Shown: piece by piece, positions 1-7,811 of the stretch
Layout of the letters: the number at the start of each line of letters is the position of its first letter
Numbering within the stretch: the first letter of the stretch is position 1
Assembly: GCF_039871975.1 (NCBI RefSeq)
Contig: NZ_JBDPLL010000001.1
Reading direction: 5' to 3' (one strand)
Source of the DNA: Trichormus_B sp936914905
GTDB lineage: Bacteria > Cyanobacteriota > Cyanobacteriia > Cyanobacteriales > Nostocaceae
Length of the DNA: 64,000 bases
Position numbers and translations under genes: made by a program
The notes under the pieces: generated by a model
The model's input: the letters and a program-made list of their open reading frames with translations, nothing else
Told to the model about the DNA's origin: nothing
The model's database searches: none

Positions 1-479
1 CCATCAGCCAGAAGAATCCCACTTCTTTTACTTTGGAATGTCTTAACCAACTTACCAGCATCTTTATTGAGAATGGGTGCAAGTTGCTGTGCCATCTCCT
101 CATTAGATTTATCAAACAGCTTAGGATGGGCGTACAAAGTATACACTGGACGGTCAATAGCCAATATATTGTTATTGCGATCAACCACAGCGCGACGAGG
201 CATAAAAGGGCGCAAATTCACCATTTGCTGATTTCTTGCCCTTTGTGTCAACTTTGATCCCTCAATAATTTGCAGCCGATACAAATTTAAAGCCAACCCT
301 AACCCAGCAGCCATCAAGACACCCCAAACTATGAACAGTCGAGACCTCAGACTTGCTGCTGAAACTATCTTTTTAGGAGTACCATTTTGAGATCCAGTTT
401 GTCTAGAAAACTTCCTCTGCCTTGTAAACTCTAAATTTCGCAAATTTCTGAATTTTGTTCTACTTGGTGACTTTTGCAT
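1..479 (-). CDS. ftsI: Penicillin-binding protein 2 / FtsI, N-terminal part (runs off window)
   Basis: Septal peptidoglycan transpeptidase of the divisome; only the first ~159 residues are here, and the gene continues beyond base 1. Reading from ATG at 479 gives a basic cytoplasmic tail, one membrane segment (LFIVWGVLMAAGLGLALNLY, about residues 48-67), then the class B PBP dimerisation-domain start with RLQIIEG, the typical QQMVNLRPFMPRRAVVDRNN stretch and DRPVYTLYAHP. The transpeptidase motifs lie outside the window. No break is seen. It sits 105 bp downstream of the FtsL-like gene on the same strand, with a heptamer repeat between. The family call is firm. The symbol follows from the divisome context; an elongation PBP2 (MrdA) is less likely because of the FtsL-like neighbour. 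Confidence 0.85.
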   Translation of the reverse strand, partial: MQKSPSRTKFRNLRNLEFTRQRKFSRQTGSQNGTPKKIVSAASLRSRLFIVWGVLMAAGLGLALNLYRLQIIEGSKLTQRARNQQMVNLRPFMPRRAVVDRNNNILAIDRPVYTLYAHPKLFDKSNEEMAQQLAPILNKDAGKLVKTFQSKRSGILLAD

Positions 480-480
480 T

Positions 481-521
481 GGGGTATGGGGCATGGGGCA
501 TTGGGCATGGGGCATTGGTAA
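481..521. repeat. STRR heptamer tandem repeat
   Basis: Degenerate tandem copies of GGGGCAT lie between the FtsL-like gene and ftsI. Short tandem heptamer repeats of this kind are a known feature of heterocystous cyanobacteria. Confidence 0.8.
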
Positions 522-583
522 TTACTTTCTTTTCCTCCTGACTCCTGATACGGCAGCGTGGCGATCGCCATACTCCTGACTCA

Positions 584-1303
584 TTAATATCCCAGAGGTG
601 TGGGAGCTTGAGGTTGTGCTTCAGAACTGGGAATTGTATTGGAGGATGCCGAATTAGGATTATGAGAAGTCGGTGGCAAGAAAATTGTCCCTCCAGGATT
701 GGGTGATACTAATCCTGCGGCTGGCTGTTCTCCCTCTTCAGCCATTTTGCTAGTTAGGGTAGCATTGGTTGTATTTAACTGACGCTCATTGCGTTGTAGA
801 CTTTGCAGGGTGCGGTAAGCTTGACTCCAAAGCTCTTGAGAATATACCGTCCAACCATAAACCACCAATGTTGTAGACACAAATAAAAACGCTGCTGCTG
901 ACGAATAATGATAAACGGTATACAAGCGTAGTAACCACACAGGTGCAGCCCCAGCAGCCCCAGCAGTAGACATCATCGGTAAGCGTCCACTGGACTTTTC
1001 AGTAATATTAGCTACTGCTTCTTTGCCAGAGTCCTTAACTAAGTTCTGTGTAACTGCCTCCTTTCTGGGAGGAAATGATAAATTTCTAGAAGGATTCCGT
1101 CTTCTCCTGGAGCGCACTACTGTAGATTCACTTGCTAGTGTAGAGCTGCTTTGCATACGTTTACCCAGGCTCTCAGAGCGCCAGTGATCCGAAGGCAAGG
1201 TAGAATCACGCCTGAACCAAGAACTTTTTGTAGAAACCGCCGATTTGCGGGCAACAGCCATAATTTTTGTAAAACGTAGATATTGTCTTTCAGGTTGCTT
1301 CAT
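584..1303 (-). CDS. FtsL-like membrane protein upstream of ftsI
   Basis: Protein of 239 residues (225 if it starts at the second Met, base 1261, MAVARKS). A long basic, Ser/Arg-rich cytoplasmic tail is followed by one membrane segment (AAAFLFVSTTLVVYGW, around residues 135-150). A short stretch with heptad character follows (LWSQAYRTLQSLQRNERQLN, then TNATLTSKMAEE), and then GLVSPNPGGTIFLPP. FtsL/DivIC proteins share this layout: short N-terminus, one membrane pass, a leucine-zipper-like coiled coil, and a final 'LG(L/M)xxPxxxxxIxL' motif. The gene lies directly before ftsI on the same strand, the place ftsL takes in many bacteria. The Pro/Ser-rich C-terminus and the long N-terminus are unlike E. 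coli FtsL. I infer an FtsL analogue; function is not proven. Confidence 0.65.
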   Translation of the reverse strand: MKQPERQYLRFTKIMAVARKSAVSTKSSWFRRDSTLPSDHWRSESLGKRMQSSSTLASESTVVRSRRRRNPSRNLSFPPRKEAVTQNLVKDSGKEAVANITEKSSGRLPMMSTAGAAGAAPVWLLRLYTVYHYSSAAAFLFVSTTLVVYGWTVYSQELWSQAYRTLQSLQRNERQLNTTNATLTSKMAEEGEQPAAGLVSPNPGGTIFLPPTSHNPNSASSNTIPSSEAQPQAPTPLGY

Positions 1304-1559
1304 TCTATATCTCTAAGATTATGGCAATGTGGCGCAGTCAGAGGCAATACCTGAATACTGTTTTTCCACGCAGATCTTTCCCCTACACCCACCGCTAACC
1401 CCTGATCTTTATCATTAATTAATAATGCTGAAGTTTGCCTTAGCCAAAAAAATAGGTTTAGATTTCTAATCTCAAAGCATTTAACAAAAATCGACAAATA
1501 AGCTATCGTATTCAACAGGAGCAATATTTTTATTGCCTTTATTTGGTGAAAGAGGAGTT

Positions 1560-1853
1560 ATGAAAACAAAAATCTTCGGTTTGGCTCTCGTTTTAAGTCT
1601 CGCTACTATGCTCGGCGCCTGTGAAGGTGGCGGCGAACCTGCTGGTACTGGTACCCCGACTGCAACACCTGGTGCAGGTGAACCTGCTGATACTGGTACT
1701 ACCCCCAGTACTACCACTGCCCCCAGTACTACCACTGCACCTGGATCTAGCCCTGCTGCGACAACTGCACCTGAAACTAGCCCTGCTGCGACAACTGCAC
1801 CTGAAACTAGCCCTGCTGCTAGCCCTTCTGCTACTCCGACTAAGAAACCCTAA
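1560..1853 (+). CDS. Small Thr/Pro/Ala-rich lipoprotein
   Basis: ATG at 1560 follows a good ribosome site (AAAGAGGAGTT), so the ATG 27 bp upstream (1533) is less likely. The product is about 97 residues: a signal peptide (KTKIFGLALVLSLATM) with lipobox LGAC, so the mature protein should be lipid-anchored at the Cys. The rest is low complexity, Gly/Thr/Pro/Ala/Ser-rich, ending PTKKP. It contains a perfect tandem 30-bp repeat encoding SPAATTAPET. The residue bias suggests an extended, possibly surface-exposed linker. No enzymatic domain is seen, and I recognise no family. Confidence 0.75.
   Translation: MKTKIFGLALVLSLATMLGACEGGGEPAGTGTPTATPGAGEPADTGTTPSTTTAPSTTTAPGSSPAATTAPETSPAATTAPETSPAASPSATPTKKP
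1747..1819 (+). repeat. Tandem 30-bp repeat inside the lipoprotein gene
   Basis: Two full copies and a partial third copy of a 30-bp unit starting CTAGCCCTGCTGCGACAACT lie in frame and encode ten-residue SPAATTAPET units. The copies are identical, so copy number may vary between strains. Confidence 0.85.
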
Positions 1854-2086
1854 TAACTAGGACAAGCGATATTTACTACATCGCTGTCACTTGATTTGCT
1901 TAGGTATCGATTCAACAATTAATAGTACTCTCGGTTTGAGAGTGCTAAATTTTTCTTTACTTTAATTTAATTAAAGCAACAAGTGTAGGACACGAGAAAA
2001 ACTGGTTTCTACTGTTTCTCAGTGTCCATATATCAATTTAAATTAGTTGAAACTGGAAAAATTTCCTTTCCTTAATAAGTAGCTTT

Positions 2087-2776
2087 ATGTTACTACTGCA
2101 ATTTAGTACGTCTCATTATTGTCGTAAAGCTCGCCTAGCACTAGGCTATAAGGGAATTCATTACCAGGTAGAAAATCTTACTCCTGGCTTGCATATCCTG
2201 AAACTGAAGCCTCTAACTGCTTTGACTACTCTGCCTGTCTTGTTACCCCAAATCGAAGGACAACCGCAAGCGATTGGCGATTCTACCCAGATTTTAAGTT
2301 TCCTAGAAACTTATCAGCCAGAACCTGCACTATTTTTAACCAACCACGAACAACATACAGAAGCTTTGATGCTCGAAGATTGGTTGGATGAGAGCATTGG
2401 GACGGCAACAAGATTTGTGTATTATCACTTCCGTGCTGATGCAGGTAAACAAATTGACCAATCATTATTTAGTCAGATAGTGATTGCTGTGGTTAGGAAA
2501 CAGTATGGTATTAACAATACCAGTGTAGAATTAGCTACTAAAAGATTAACTATAGCCCTGGAAGAATTATCTAGCAGCTGGCAAAAAAGTAAATATTTGG
2601 TGGGTGATCATTTGAGTGTGGCAGATATTGCCGCAGCAGCTTTACTGAGTCCCTTAGCACTTATTCCTCATTACCGTCAAGGATATCCATGGTTGTTTGA
2701 GCGTATTGTGCAGATTCATCAATTGTGTGGAGAGCAACTACCACCGGGACTTGAAAAATTAAAAATGAAAAATTAA
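2087..2776 (+). CDS. Glutathione S-transferase family protein
   Basis: Protein of 229 residues. The N-terminal thioredoxin-like half has the expected opening LLLQFSTSHYCRKARLAL followed by TTLPVLLPQIEG (cis-Pro region) and AIGDSTQILSFLE (glutathione-binding SNAIL/TRAIL-type position). The C-terminal helical half includes WQKSKYLVGDHLSVADIAAA, the GST C-domain signature with the N-capping box (S/T-x-x-D). A C-R-K-A site at the start of helix 1 suggests a Cys- or Ser-type enzyme. Substrate cannot be told from sequence. It is followed 10 bp later by a small exported protein on the same strand, probably co-transcribed. Length is normal for the family and no lesions are seen. Confidence 0.88.
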   Translation: MLLLQFSTSHYCRKARLALGYKGIHYQVENLTPGLHILKLKPLTALTTLPVLLPQIEGQPQAIGDSTQILSFLETYQPEPALFLTNHEQHTEALMLEDWLDESIGTATRFVYYHFRADAGKQIDQSLFSQIVIAVVRKQYGINNTSVELATKRLTIALEELSSSWQKSKYLVGDHLSVADIAAAALLSPLALIPHYRQGYPWLFERIVQIHQLCGEQLPPGLEKLKMKN

Positions 2777-2786
2777 AAATTAAAAA

Positions 2787-3101
2787 ATGAAATGTATAAA
2801 ATTTTTGTTTTTGAGTATTAGTGCCACTATTTTTGTGGTGGTCAGTAGCCATTGGGGAACAAAGGTAATGGCATTACCACCAGTAGAAGATATACCAGAG
2901 GAAATATTGCGGACAGAGATTATTACTGAAGCAAGATCGCCTATTGATGGTAAACGCCTAACCGCTGCCGAATATGCAGAATTACAAACACAACTGCAAA
3001 CAAGTCCACCGCCAAAACTCAATTCCCAAATCCGAGAAAAAGTATTTCTGTTGCGGATACGTAAGGCATTATTACAGCTATTCCCATTTCTAGGTATTTA
3101 G
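2787..3101 (+). CDS. Small exported protein, cyanobacterial hypothetical
   Basis: Protein of 104 residues beginning 10 bp after the GST stop, so probably in one transcript. It has a signal peptide (KFLFLSISATIFVVVSS) and likely cleavage near VMA-LPP. The mature part has an acidic opening (PPVEDIPEEILRTEIITEA), a segment SPIDGKRLTAAEYAELQ and a basic, Leu-rich end (REKVFLLRIRKALLQLFPFL) that could bind a membrane. I recognise no domain. Only context links it to the GST. Confidence 0.7.
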   Translation: MKCIKFLFLSISATIFVVVSSHWGTKVMALPPVEDIPEEILRTEIITEARSPIDGKRLTAAEYAELQTQLQTSPPPKLNSQIREKVFLLRIRKALLQLFPFLGI

Positions 3102-3117
3102 TCATTACTTATTAGGA

Positions 3118-3180
3118 AAATTACTTCCTCATCTCCCTCATCATGCCCAATCCCTAGTTCCCAGTCCCCAATCCCCAATC
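3118..3180. repeat. STRR-like tandem repeat before glgB
   Basis: A run of imperfect 7-9 bp units (CTCATCTCC, then CCCAATC / CCCAGTC types) fills much of the gap between the small exported protein and glgB. Confidence 0.7.
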
Positions 3181-3296
3181 AGATACATTCTAATGTAGGA
3201 TAACCGTGACGACAAAAATGCAAATAAATGTAAAGAATATATATAGTTATAAAAAACTAGATTTAGTTAATCACCGTATTTTACGTAGGTAGCTTC

Positions 3297-5588
3297 ATGT
3301 CCATCAGCGCGATCGCCTCTGAGCAAGTTAACCGTATCGTTTGGAATCAGCATCACGATCCATTTGAAGTACTTGGTTCACATCTCATAGAACAAAATGG
3401 GAAAAATGTATGGGCTGTGCGAGCCTACCTACCAAATGCCAGTGCCGCATGGGTAGTAGTTCCAGAAAACAGAAAAGAATACCCCATGTATACAGTGCAT
3501 GATCCCCACTTTTTTGAATGCACAATTGAAACACCAGAACTTAGCAACTACCAATTACGGATTAAAGAAGGGGAACACGAGCTTGTCACTTACGACCCTT
3601 ACGCCTTCCGTTCTCCCCATCTCACTGACTTTGACTTACATCTGTTTGGAGAAGGCAACCATCACCGCATTTACGAGAAACTAGGAGCGCACTTAACAGA
3701 AGTAGATCGTGTCAAAGGTGTGTATTTTGCTGTTTGGGCTCCTAACGCCCGTAACGTTTCTGTTCTGGGAGATTTTAACCTATGGGATGGACGTAAACAC
3801 CAAATGAGGAAAGGACATACAGGCGTTTGGGAATTGTTTATTCCCGAACTCGGTATGGGAGAGCATTACAAATATGAAATCAAAAATTTTGAAGGACATA
3901 TTTACGAAAAATCTGATCCCTACGGTTTTCAGCAAGAACCACGTCCCAAAACAGCATCTATTGTCACTGACTTAAATTCCTACACTTGGAACGATGAAAA
4001 CTGGATGGAAGTCCGACGGCAGACAGACCCCCTCACCCAACCAATTTCTGTCTACGAAGTCCATTTAGGCTCTTGGTTACACGCTCCCAGTTCAGAACCC
4101 GCTAAATTACCTAATGGGGAAACTCAAGCAGTCGTTCCTGTTTCTGAACTCAATCCTGGCGCACGCTTTCTTACTTACCGGGAATTAGCAGAAAGACTCA
4201 TTCCTTACGTCAAAGAATTGGGATATACCCATATCGAATTGCTGCCAATTGCCGAGCATCCCTTTGATGGTTCTTGGGGTTATCAGGTAACTGGTTACTA
4301 TGCTCCCACTTCCCGATTTGGTAGCCCTGAAGATTTCATGTATTTTATTGACCAATGTCACCAAAACGGCATTGGTGTACTGGTAGATTGGGTTCCCGGT
4401 CACTTCCCCAAAGATGGCCATGGTTTAGCATTCTTTGATGGTACTCATCTATACGAACATGCTGACCCCCGCAAAGGTGAACATAAAGAATGGGGGACTT
4501 TAGTATTTAACTACTCTCGTAACGAAGTTAGAAATTTCTTAGCAGCCAATGCCCTGTTCTGGTTTGATAAATACCACATTGACGGGATTCGTGTGGATGC
4601 TGTGGCTTCCATGCTTTACAACGACTATTGCCGTAAAGAAGGAGAATGGTTGCCCAACCAGTATGGTGGTAGAGAAAATTTAGAAGCTGCGGATTTCTTA
4701 CGTCAAGTAAATCACACCATCTTTAGTTATTTTCCTGGTGTACTTTCCATTGCTGAAGAATCTACTTCCTGGCCTATGGTATCCTGGCCTACCTATACAG
4801 GTGGTTTGGGCTTTAACCTGAAGTGGAATATGGGCTGGATGCACGATATGTTGGACTACTTCAGTATGGATCCTTGGTTCCGCCAGTTCCATCAAAATAA
4901 TATTACTTTCAGTATGTGGTATAACCACAGCGAAAACTTTATGCTGGCTCTATCCCACGATGAAGTGGTACATGGTAAGAGCAATATCATCGGCAAAATG
5001 CCCGGAGATAAATGGCAAAAGTTAGCTAACGTGCGGGCTTTATTTGCCTATATGTTTGCTCACCCTGGCAAGAAAACTATGTTTATGAGTATGGAGTTTG
5101 GCCAGTGGAGTGAGTGGAATGTGTGGGCCGATTTGGAATGGCATTTATTCCAATATGAACCACACCAACAGTTAAAGGACTTTTTCCAGTCTCTCAACCA
5201 TCTTTACCGTTCTGAACCTGCTTTGTACACCCAAGATTTTGCACGGGAAGGATTTGAGTGGGTTGACTGTAGCGATAACCGTCATAGTGTAGTTTCGTTC
5301 GTCCGACATGCTAAGGATTCTGATGAGTTTATAGTTGTAGTTTGTAATTTTACACCTCAACCACATTCTCACTATCGCATTGGTATACCTGAAAAAGGAT
5401 TTTATACTGAGTTGTTCAACAGTGATGCACGTCAATATGGCGGTAGCAATATGGGCAACTTAGGCGGTAAATGGACTGATGATTGGTCTTTACATAATCG
5501 TCCTTATTCCTTGGATTTGTGTTTACCACCTTTGGGGGTTTTAATGCTCAAGTTGGATAAACAAAAGATGGCTGAGGTGATGAAGTAA
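3297..5588 (+). CDS. glgB: 1,4-alpha-glucan (glycogen) branching enzyme
   Basis: Cuts an alpha-1,4 glucan chain and re-joins it as an alpha-1,6 branch in glycogen synthesis (cytosol). The 763-residue product has an N-terminal CBM48 pair, then the GH13 barrel: SVYEVHLGSW, ELLPIAEHPFDGSWGYQVTG, nucleophile Asp434 in GIRVDAVASML, acid/base Glu487 in SIAEEST, and Asp555 in LSHDEVVHGK. The spacing (53 and 121 residues) equals that of E. coli GlgB (D405, E458, D526). The C-terminal beta domain ends LPPLGVLMLKL. Length is as in other cyanobacteria (about 760). The gene looks fully intact and is followed by a strong hairpin terminator; it seems to be transcribed alone. Confidence 0.98.
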   Translation: MSISAIASEQVNRIVWNQHHDPFEVLGSHLIEQNGKNVWAVRAYLPNASAAWVVVPENRKEYPMYTVHDPHFFECTIETPELSNYQLRIKEGEHELVTYDPYAFRSPHLTDFDLHLFGEGNHHRIYEKLGAHLTEVDRVKGVYFAVWAPNARNVSVLGDFNLWDGRKHQMRKGHTGVWELFIPELGMGEHYKYEIKNFEGHIYEKSDPYGFQQEPRPKTASIVTDLNSYTWNDENWMEVRRQTDPLTQPISVYEVHLGSWLHAPSSEPAKLPNGETQAVVPVSELNPGARFLTYRELAERLIPYVKELGYTHIELLPIAEHPFDGSWGYQVTGYYAPTSRFGSPEDFMYFIDQCHQNGIGVLVDWVPGHFPKDGHGLAFFDGTHLYEHADPRKGEHKEWGTLVFNYSRNEVRNFLAANALFWFDKYHIDGIRVDAVASMLYNDYCRKEGEWLPNQYGGRENLEAADFLRQVNHTIFSYFPGVLSIAEESTSWPMVSWPTYTGGLGFNLKWNMGWMHDMLDYFSMDPWFRQFHQNNITFSMWYNHSENFMLALSHDEVVHGKSNIIGKMPGDKWQKLANVRALFAYMFAHPGKKTMFMSMEFGQWSEWNVWADLEWHLFQYEPHQQLKDFFQSLNHLYRSEPALYTQDFAREGFEWVDCSDNRHSVVSFVRHAKDSDEFIVVVCNFTPQPHSHYRIGIPEKGFYTELFNSDARQYGGSNMGNLGGKWTDDWSLHNRPYSLDLCLPPLGVLMLKLDKQKMAEVMK

Positions 5589-5624
5589 TAGTTTAAGTTG
5601 TCTACTTAAATTGGCAATTTGTAG

Positions 5625-5656
5625 GGACACAGCAATGCTGTGTCCTTATTTTTTGG
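5625..5656 (+). terminator. Rho-independent terminator of glgB
   Basis: A perfect 10-bp stem (GGACACAGCA / TGCTGTGTCC, 5625-5634 and 5636-5645) with almost no loop is followed by a T-rich run, 37 bp after the glgB stop. Confidence 0.85.
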
Positions 5657-5719
5657 ACAAAAAAATCAATTTACAACGATTTTTAATTTCGCGCAAAGAT
5701 GCAAAATAAGCAAGAAATA

Positions 5720-6545
5720 GAGAAAACTTGAGTGTGGTAAAAATAAATGAAAACTGTATCGGGATCAATATTGAATTCCCGCAATTTTGCAGCTAGACGT
5801 TCGGCTCTGTTAGCTTGTGTTTCTGCTTTTCGCTTTTCTAGTTTTCTTTTCTGCTCTTTTAATTTCTTGTTCTGCAGTTTCTTCAGGTGTCAGGAATAGT
5901 TTTCCTTCTGGTTTGCAATACCTCAATAATCCTTCATGAATTCCTAAAAAAAAACTAGCTGTTCACTCCACAAATTTCCTCTTTCATTTAGTTCTATGGC
6001 GTGGTATTTTCCATCTACTAAATGAAAACCTGTAAATTCTATCTAATGTATAAGGATCGAACCAAAAATAGTCAGGTGTGCGGAAAGTATAAAGTATCTT
6101 GATATAGTTGTTTTTTAAATTCTCTATTTTAAATTCTCTATATGTATATGTATTAGTTGTAGTTAATGAGAGTGTAGTTGATGAGATATTTTCTAAAATT
6201 AAATTAGGATATTTACCGTCTTCTTCCCAAACTACCCAACTTTTACGAGTTTTTCGTTCAGTTCCTAAGACTACAAAAAAGTCTGAATCCTAGAAATGTT
6301 CTGATTTCTTTGGTTAGGACTATAGTAAATAGAGTAAATAGTAAATAGAGTAAATAGTTAGGTTGCCCGCAGGATAGAAATCATATCTATCTTTCCACAA
6401 CCATTTTATATATTTAGTTAAGAACATTATTTGCCCTAGATACAGTTCTTTTTCCACTGGAGGTTTGTCACTATATAAATCACCTGGGGGGAAAATTATA
6501 TCCTGGGAGATGTTGTGTTGAGATTCTAATTATTGAGCAATGATT
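5720..6545 (-). pseudogene. Uma2-family (DUF820) endonuclease-like gene, decayed
   Basis: Minus-strand translation across several frames recovers most of a Uma2/DUF820 protein in order: FPPGDLYSDKPPVEKELYL, KYIKWLWKDRYDFYPAGNLT, DFFVVLGTERKTRKSWVVWE, GKYPNLILEIS, a segment ending PDYFWFDPYTLD, and the charged helical tail (AERKLEKRKAETQANRAERL) with the usual end RELNIDPDT in shifted form. In-frame stops occur after WKIPRHRTK and after KRKFVE, with frame changes near 6300 and 5950. Uma2 genes are highly multiplied in filamentous cyanobacteria and have a PD-(D/E)XK-like fold of unknown role. This copy cannot make a full protein. Confidence 0.8.
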
Positions 6546-7357
6546 ATAAAATCGATATGGCATCAAGTAGTTATTTGTTGATTGTAACATTTATTGTCTG
6601 ATAGCGTAGCGTGGCGTAAGCCATATCATACATTTTCACGGCTTGATTCAAGATTCCTCAAACTGACGATATTTAGCAATTAACTTGCGTCTTTTTAGAG
6701 TGAATAAAACAGCATAGAAAGTGCAGGTAAACCTGTTCCAGTAAGTGCTAACAAAATAAAGGGATTAAGCAAGCCTATTATTATTCCTGTTCCTACACAA
6801 ATTCCACAACCTGATATTAGTAGGATCAGCATGGTCGTAAATAATTTGGAATACCAGGATGTTCTATAGGACTGCTATTTGATTTTTGATAGCTTGCGTG
6901 GCGTAGCCATACAAAACGCGGTACAACTAAATTCTCTACAATCCTCTTGCTTATTGACTTTTGCTTCTTCCCTACCTATGCAAACAATTATGGCTTAGGC
7001 CACGCTGTGCTATCAGGAATCAAATTTGATAGCCTTGTTCTTGGAAATCAGGGTAGCTGCTCATATTTCCAGGGATGGGTATAAGTATTAATTAAGTAGT
7101 GATAGTGATATCGTACTTTTATTTTACTTTTAAGAATATGCCTAGTTGAGATAAGCATTTTTTAAGATACTACTTTTTATGGGGATGCAACACATTTAGT
7201 ATCTTGATGTATCAAGGCTACGAATAAGGGTGTAGTTTTATTTCATAAAGTGTTTATACACTAGCTGGATTCGATAAATTCAACAAACTCTTAGATCGAA
7301 GCATTCCAGCATCCAAGCAAGTTATAATCTTTTTGCGGAGCAACTTTACAAAAATTT
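6546..7357. other. Gene-poor stretch with dispersed palindromic repeats and one ORF remnant
   Basis: No intact gene is seen. Three variants of a dispersed repeat (type CTGATAGCGTAGCGTGGCGT, then AAGCCATATC) lie at about 6598-6629, 6888-6912 and 6990-7030. On the minus strand around 6700-6840 there is a short hydrophobic fragment (MLILLISGCGICVGTGIIIG then LLNPFILLALTG) that looks like the remains of a small membrane protein. The last ~150 bp precede the next gene and may hold its promoter. Confidence 0.5.
6598..6629. repeat. Dispersed ~30-bp palindromic repeat
   Basis: The unit starts CTGATAGCGTAGCGTGGCGT and ends AAGCCATATC. A reverse-oriented relative is at 25608-25640 (GATATGGCTTGAACTACGCT, then ACGCTATCAG), and shorter variants are at 6888 and 6990. 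Such units are intergenic here and have no coding potential. Confidence 0.6.
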
Positions 7358-7681
7358 ATGAGTAATCCCCTTGTGCAAGCCTTTTTTGTAGGCAGAGCAG
7401 TAGCAGAAGTGATCAATGAGCGTGTAGAAGTCGCCTTGACTGATGCTTTGAGTGAATTGGGCAAGTTTGATGCTGAAGCCAGAGAACAGCTACGGCAGTT
7501 CACAGAAGAAGTGATAGTACGAGCTAACCGTGTCGCAAAAGCAGCGGAAACTGGAACAACTACCAGTAATAGTTCATCGGGTGGTGATTCGGTGGATTTA
7601 CAGACAGAAATCGATGAATTAAGGGCAGAAATAGCTTTATTACGAACTGAATTACAAAAGTATCGTAATACGGCAAAATAG
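7358..7681 (+). CDS. Small coiled-coil protein, conserved in cyanobacteria (DUF6825-like)
   Basis: Protein of 107 residues: an N-terminal helical part (MSNPLVQAFFVGRAVAEVIN, LTDALSELGKFDAEAREQLR, QFTEEVIVRANRVAKAAE), a Ser/Thr/Gly linker, and a final coiled coil (VDLQTEIDELRAEIALLRTE). It resembles a family of small proteins shared by cyanobacteria and plastids (DUF6825, from memory) whose function is not established. The next genes on this strand are a UbiB-type kinase and a PP2C phosphatase, but a 130-bp gap with a repeat separates them, so co-transcription is uncertain. No signal peptide and no lesion. Confidence 0.75.
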   Translation: MSNPLVQAFFVGRAVAEVINERVEVALTDALSELGKFDAEAREQLRQFTEEVIVRANRVAKAAETGTTTSNSSSGGDSVDLQTEIDELRAEIALLRTELQKYRNTAK

Positions 7682-7682
7682 G

Positions 7683-7736
7683 AGTAAGAGGCAAGAGGCA
7701 AAAGGCAAAATGCAAAAGGCAAAAGGCAAAAGTGAT
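7683..7736. repeat. STRR heptamer repeat (AAAAGGC type)
   Basis: About seven tandem units of AAAAGGC and near variants lie just after the stop of the small coiled-coil gene. Confidence 0.85.
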
Positions 7737-7811
7737 TTTGAATTTTGAATTGATTTCTCACTTTACCTCTTCCCCAAATCTATTTTTACTGATTTTATTA
7801 CAGATGACTCC

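Noticed and set aside
33..257. Plus-strand ORF of 74 aa at the left edge
   Set aside because: It is the antisense shadow of ftsI, whose minus-strand frame encodes conserved PBP sequence.
1300..1524. Minus-strand ORF of 74 aa upstream of the FtsL-like gene
   Set aside because: No protein-like pattern; it spans the region between divergent genes and likely holds promoters.
1621..1860. Leu-rich plus-strand ORF of 79 aa
   Set aside because: It is the out-of-frame reading of the low-complexity lipoprotein gene; the Leu bias comes from its Thr/Ala/Pro codons.
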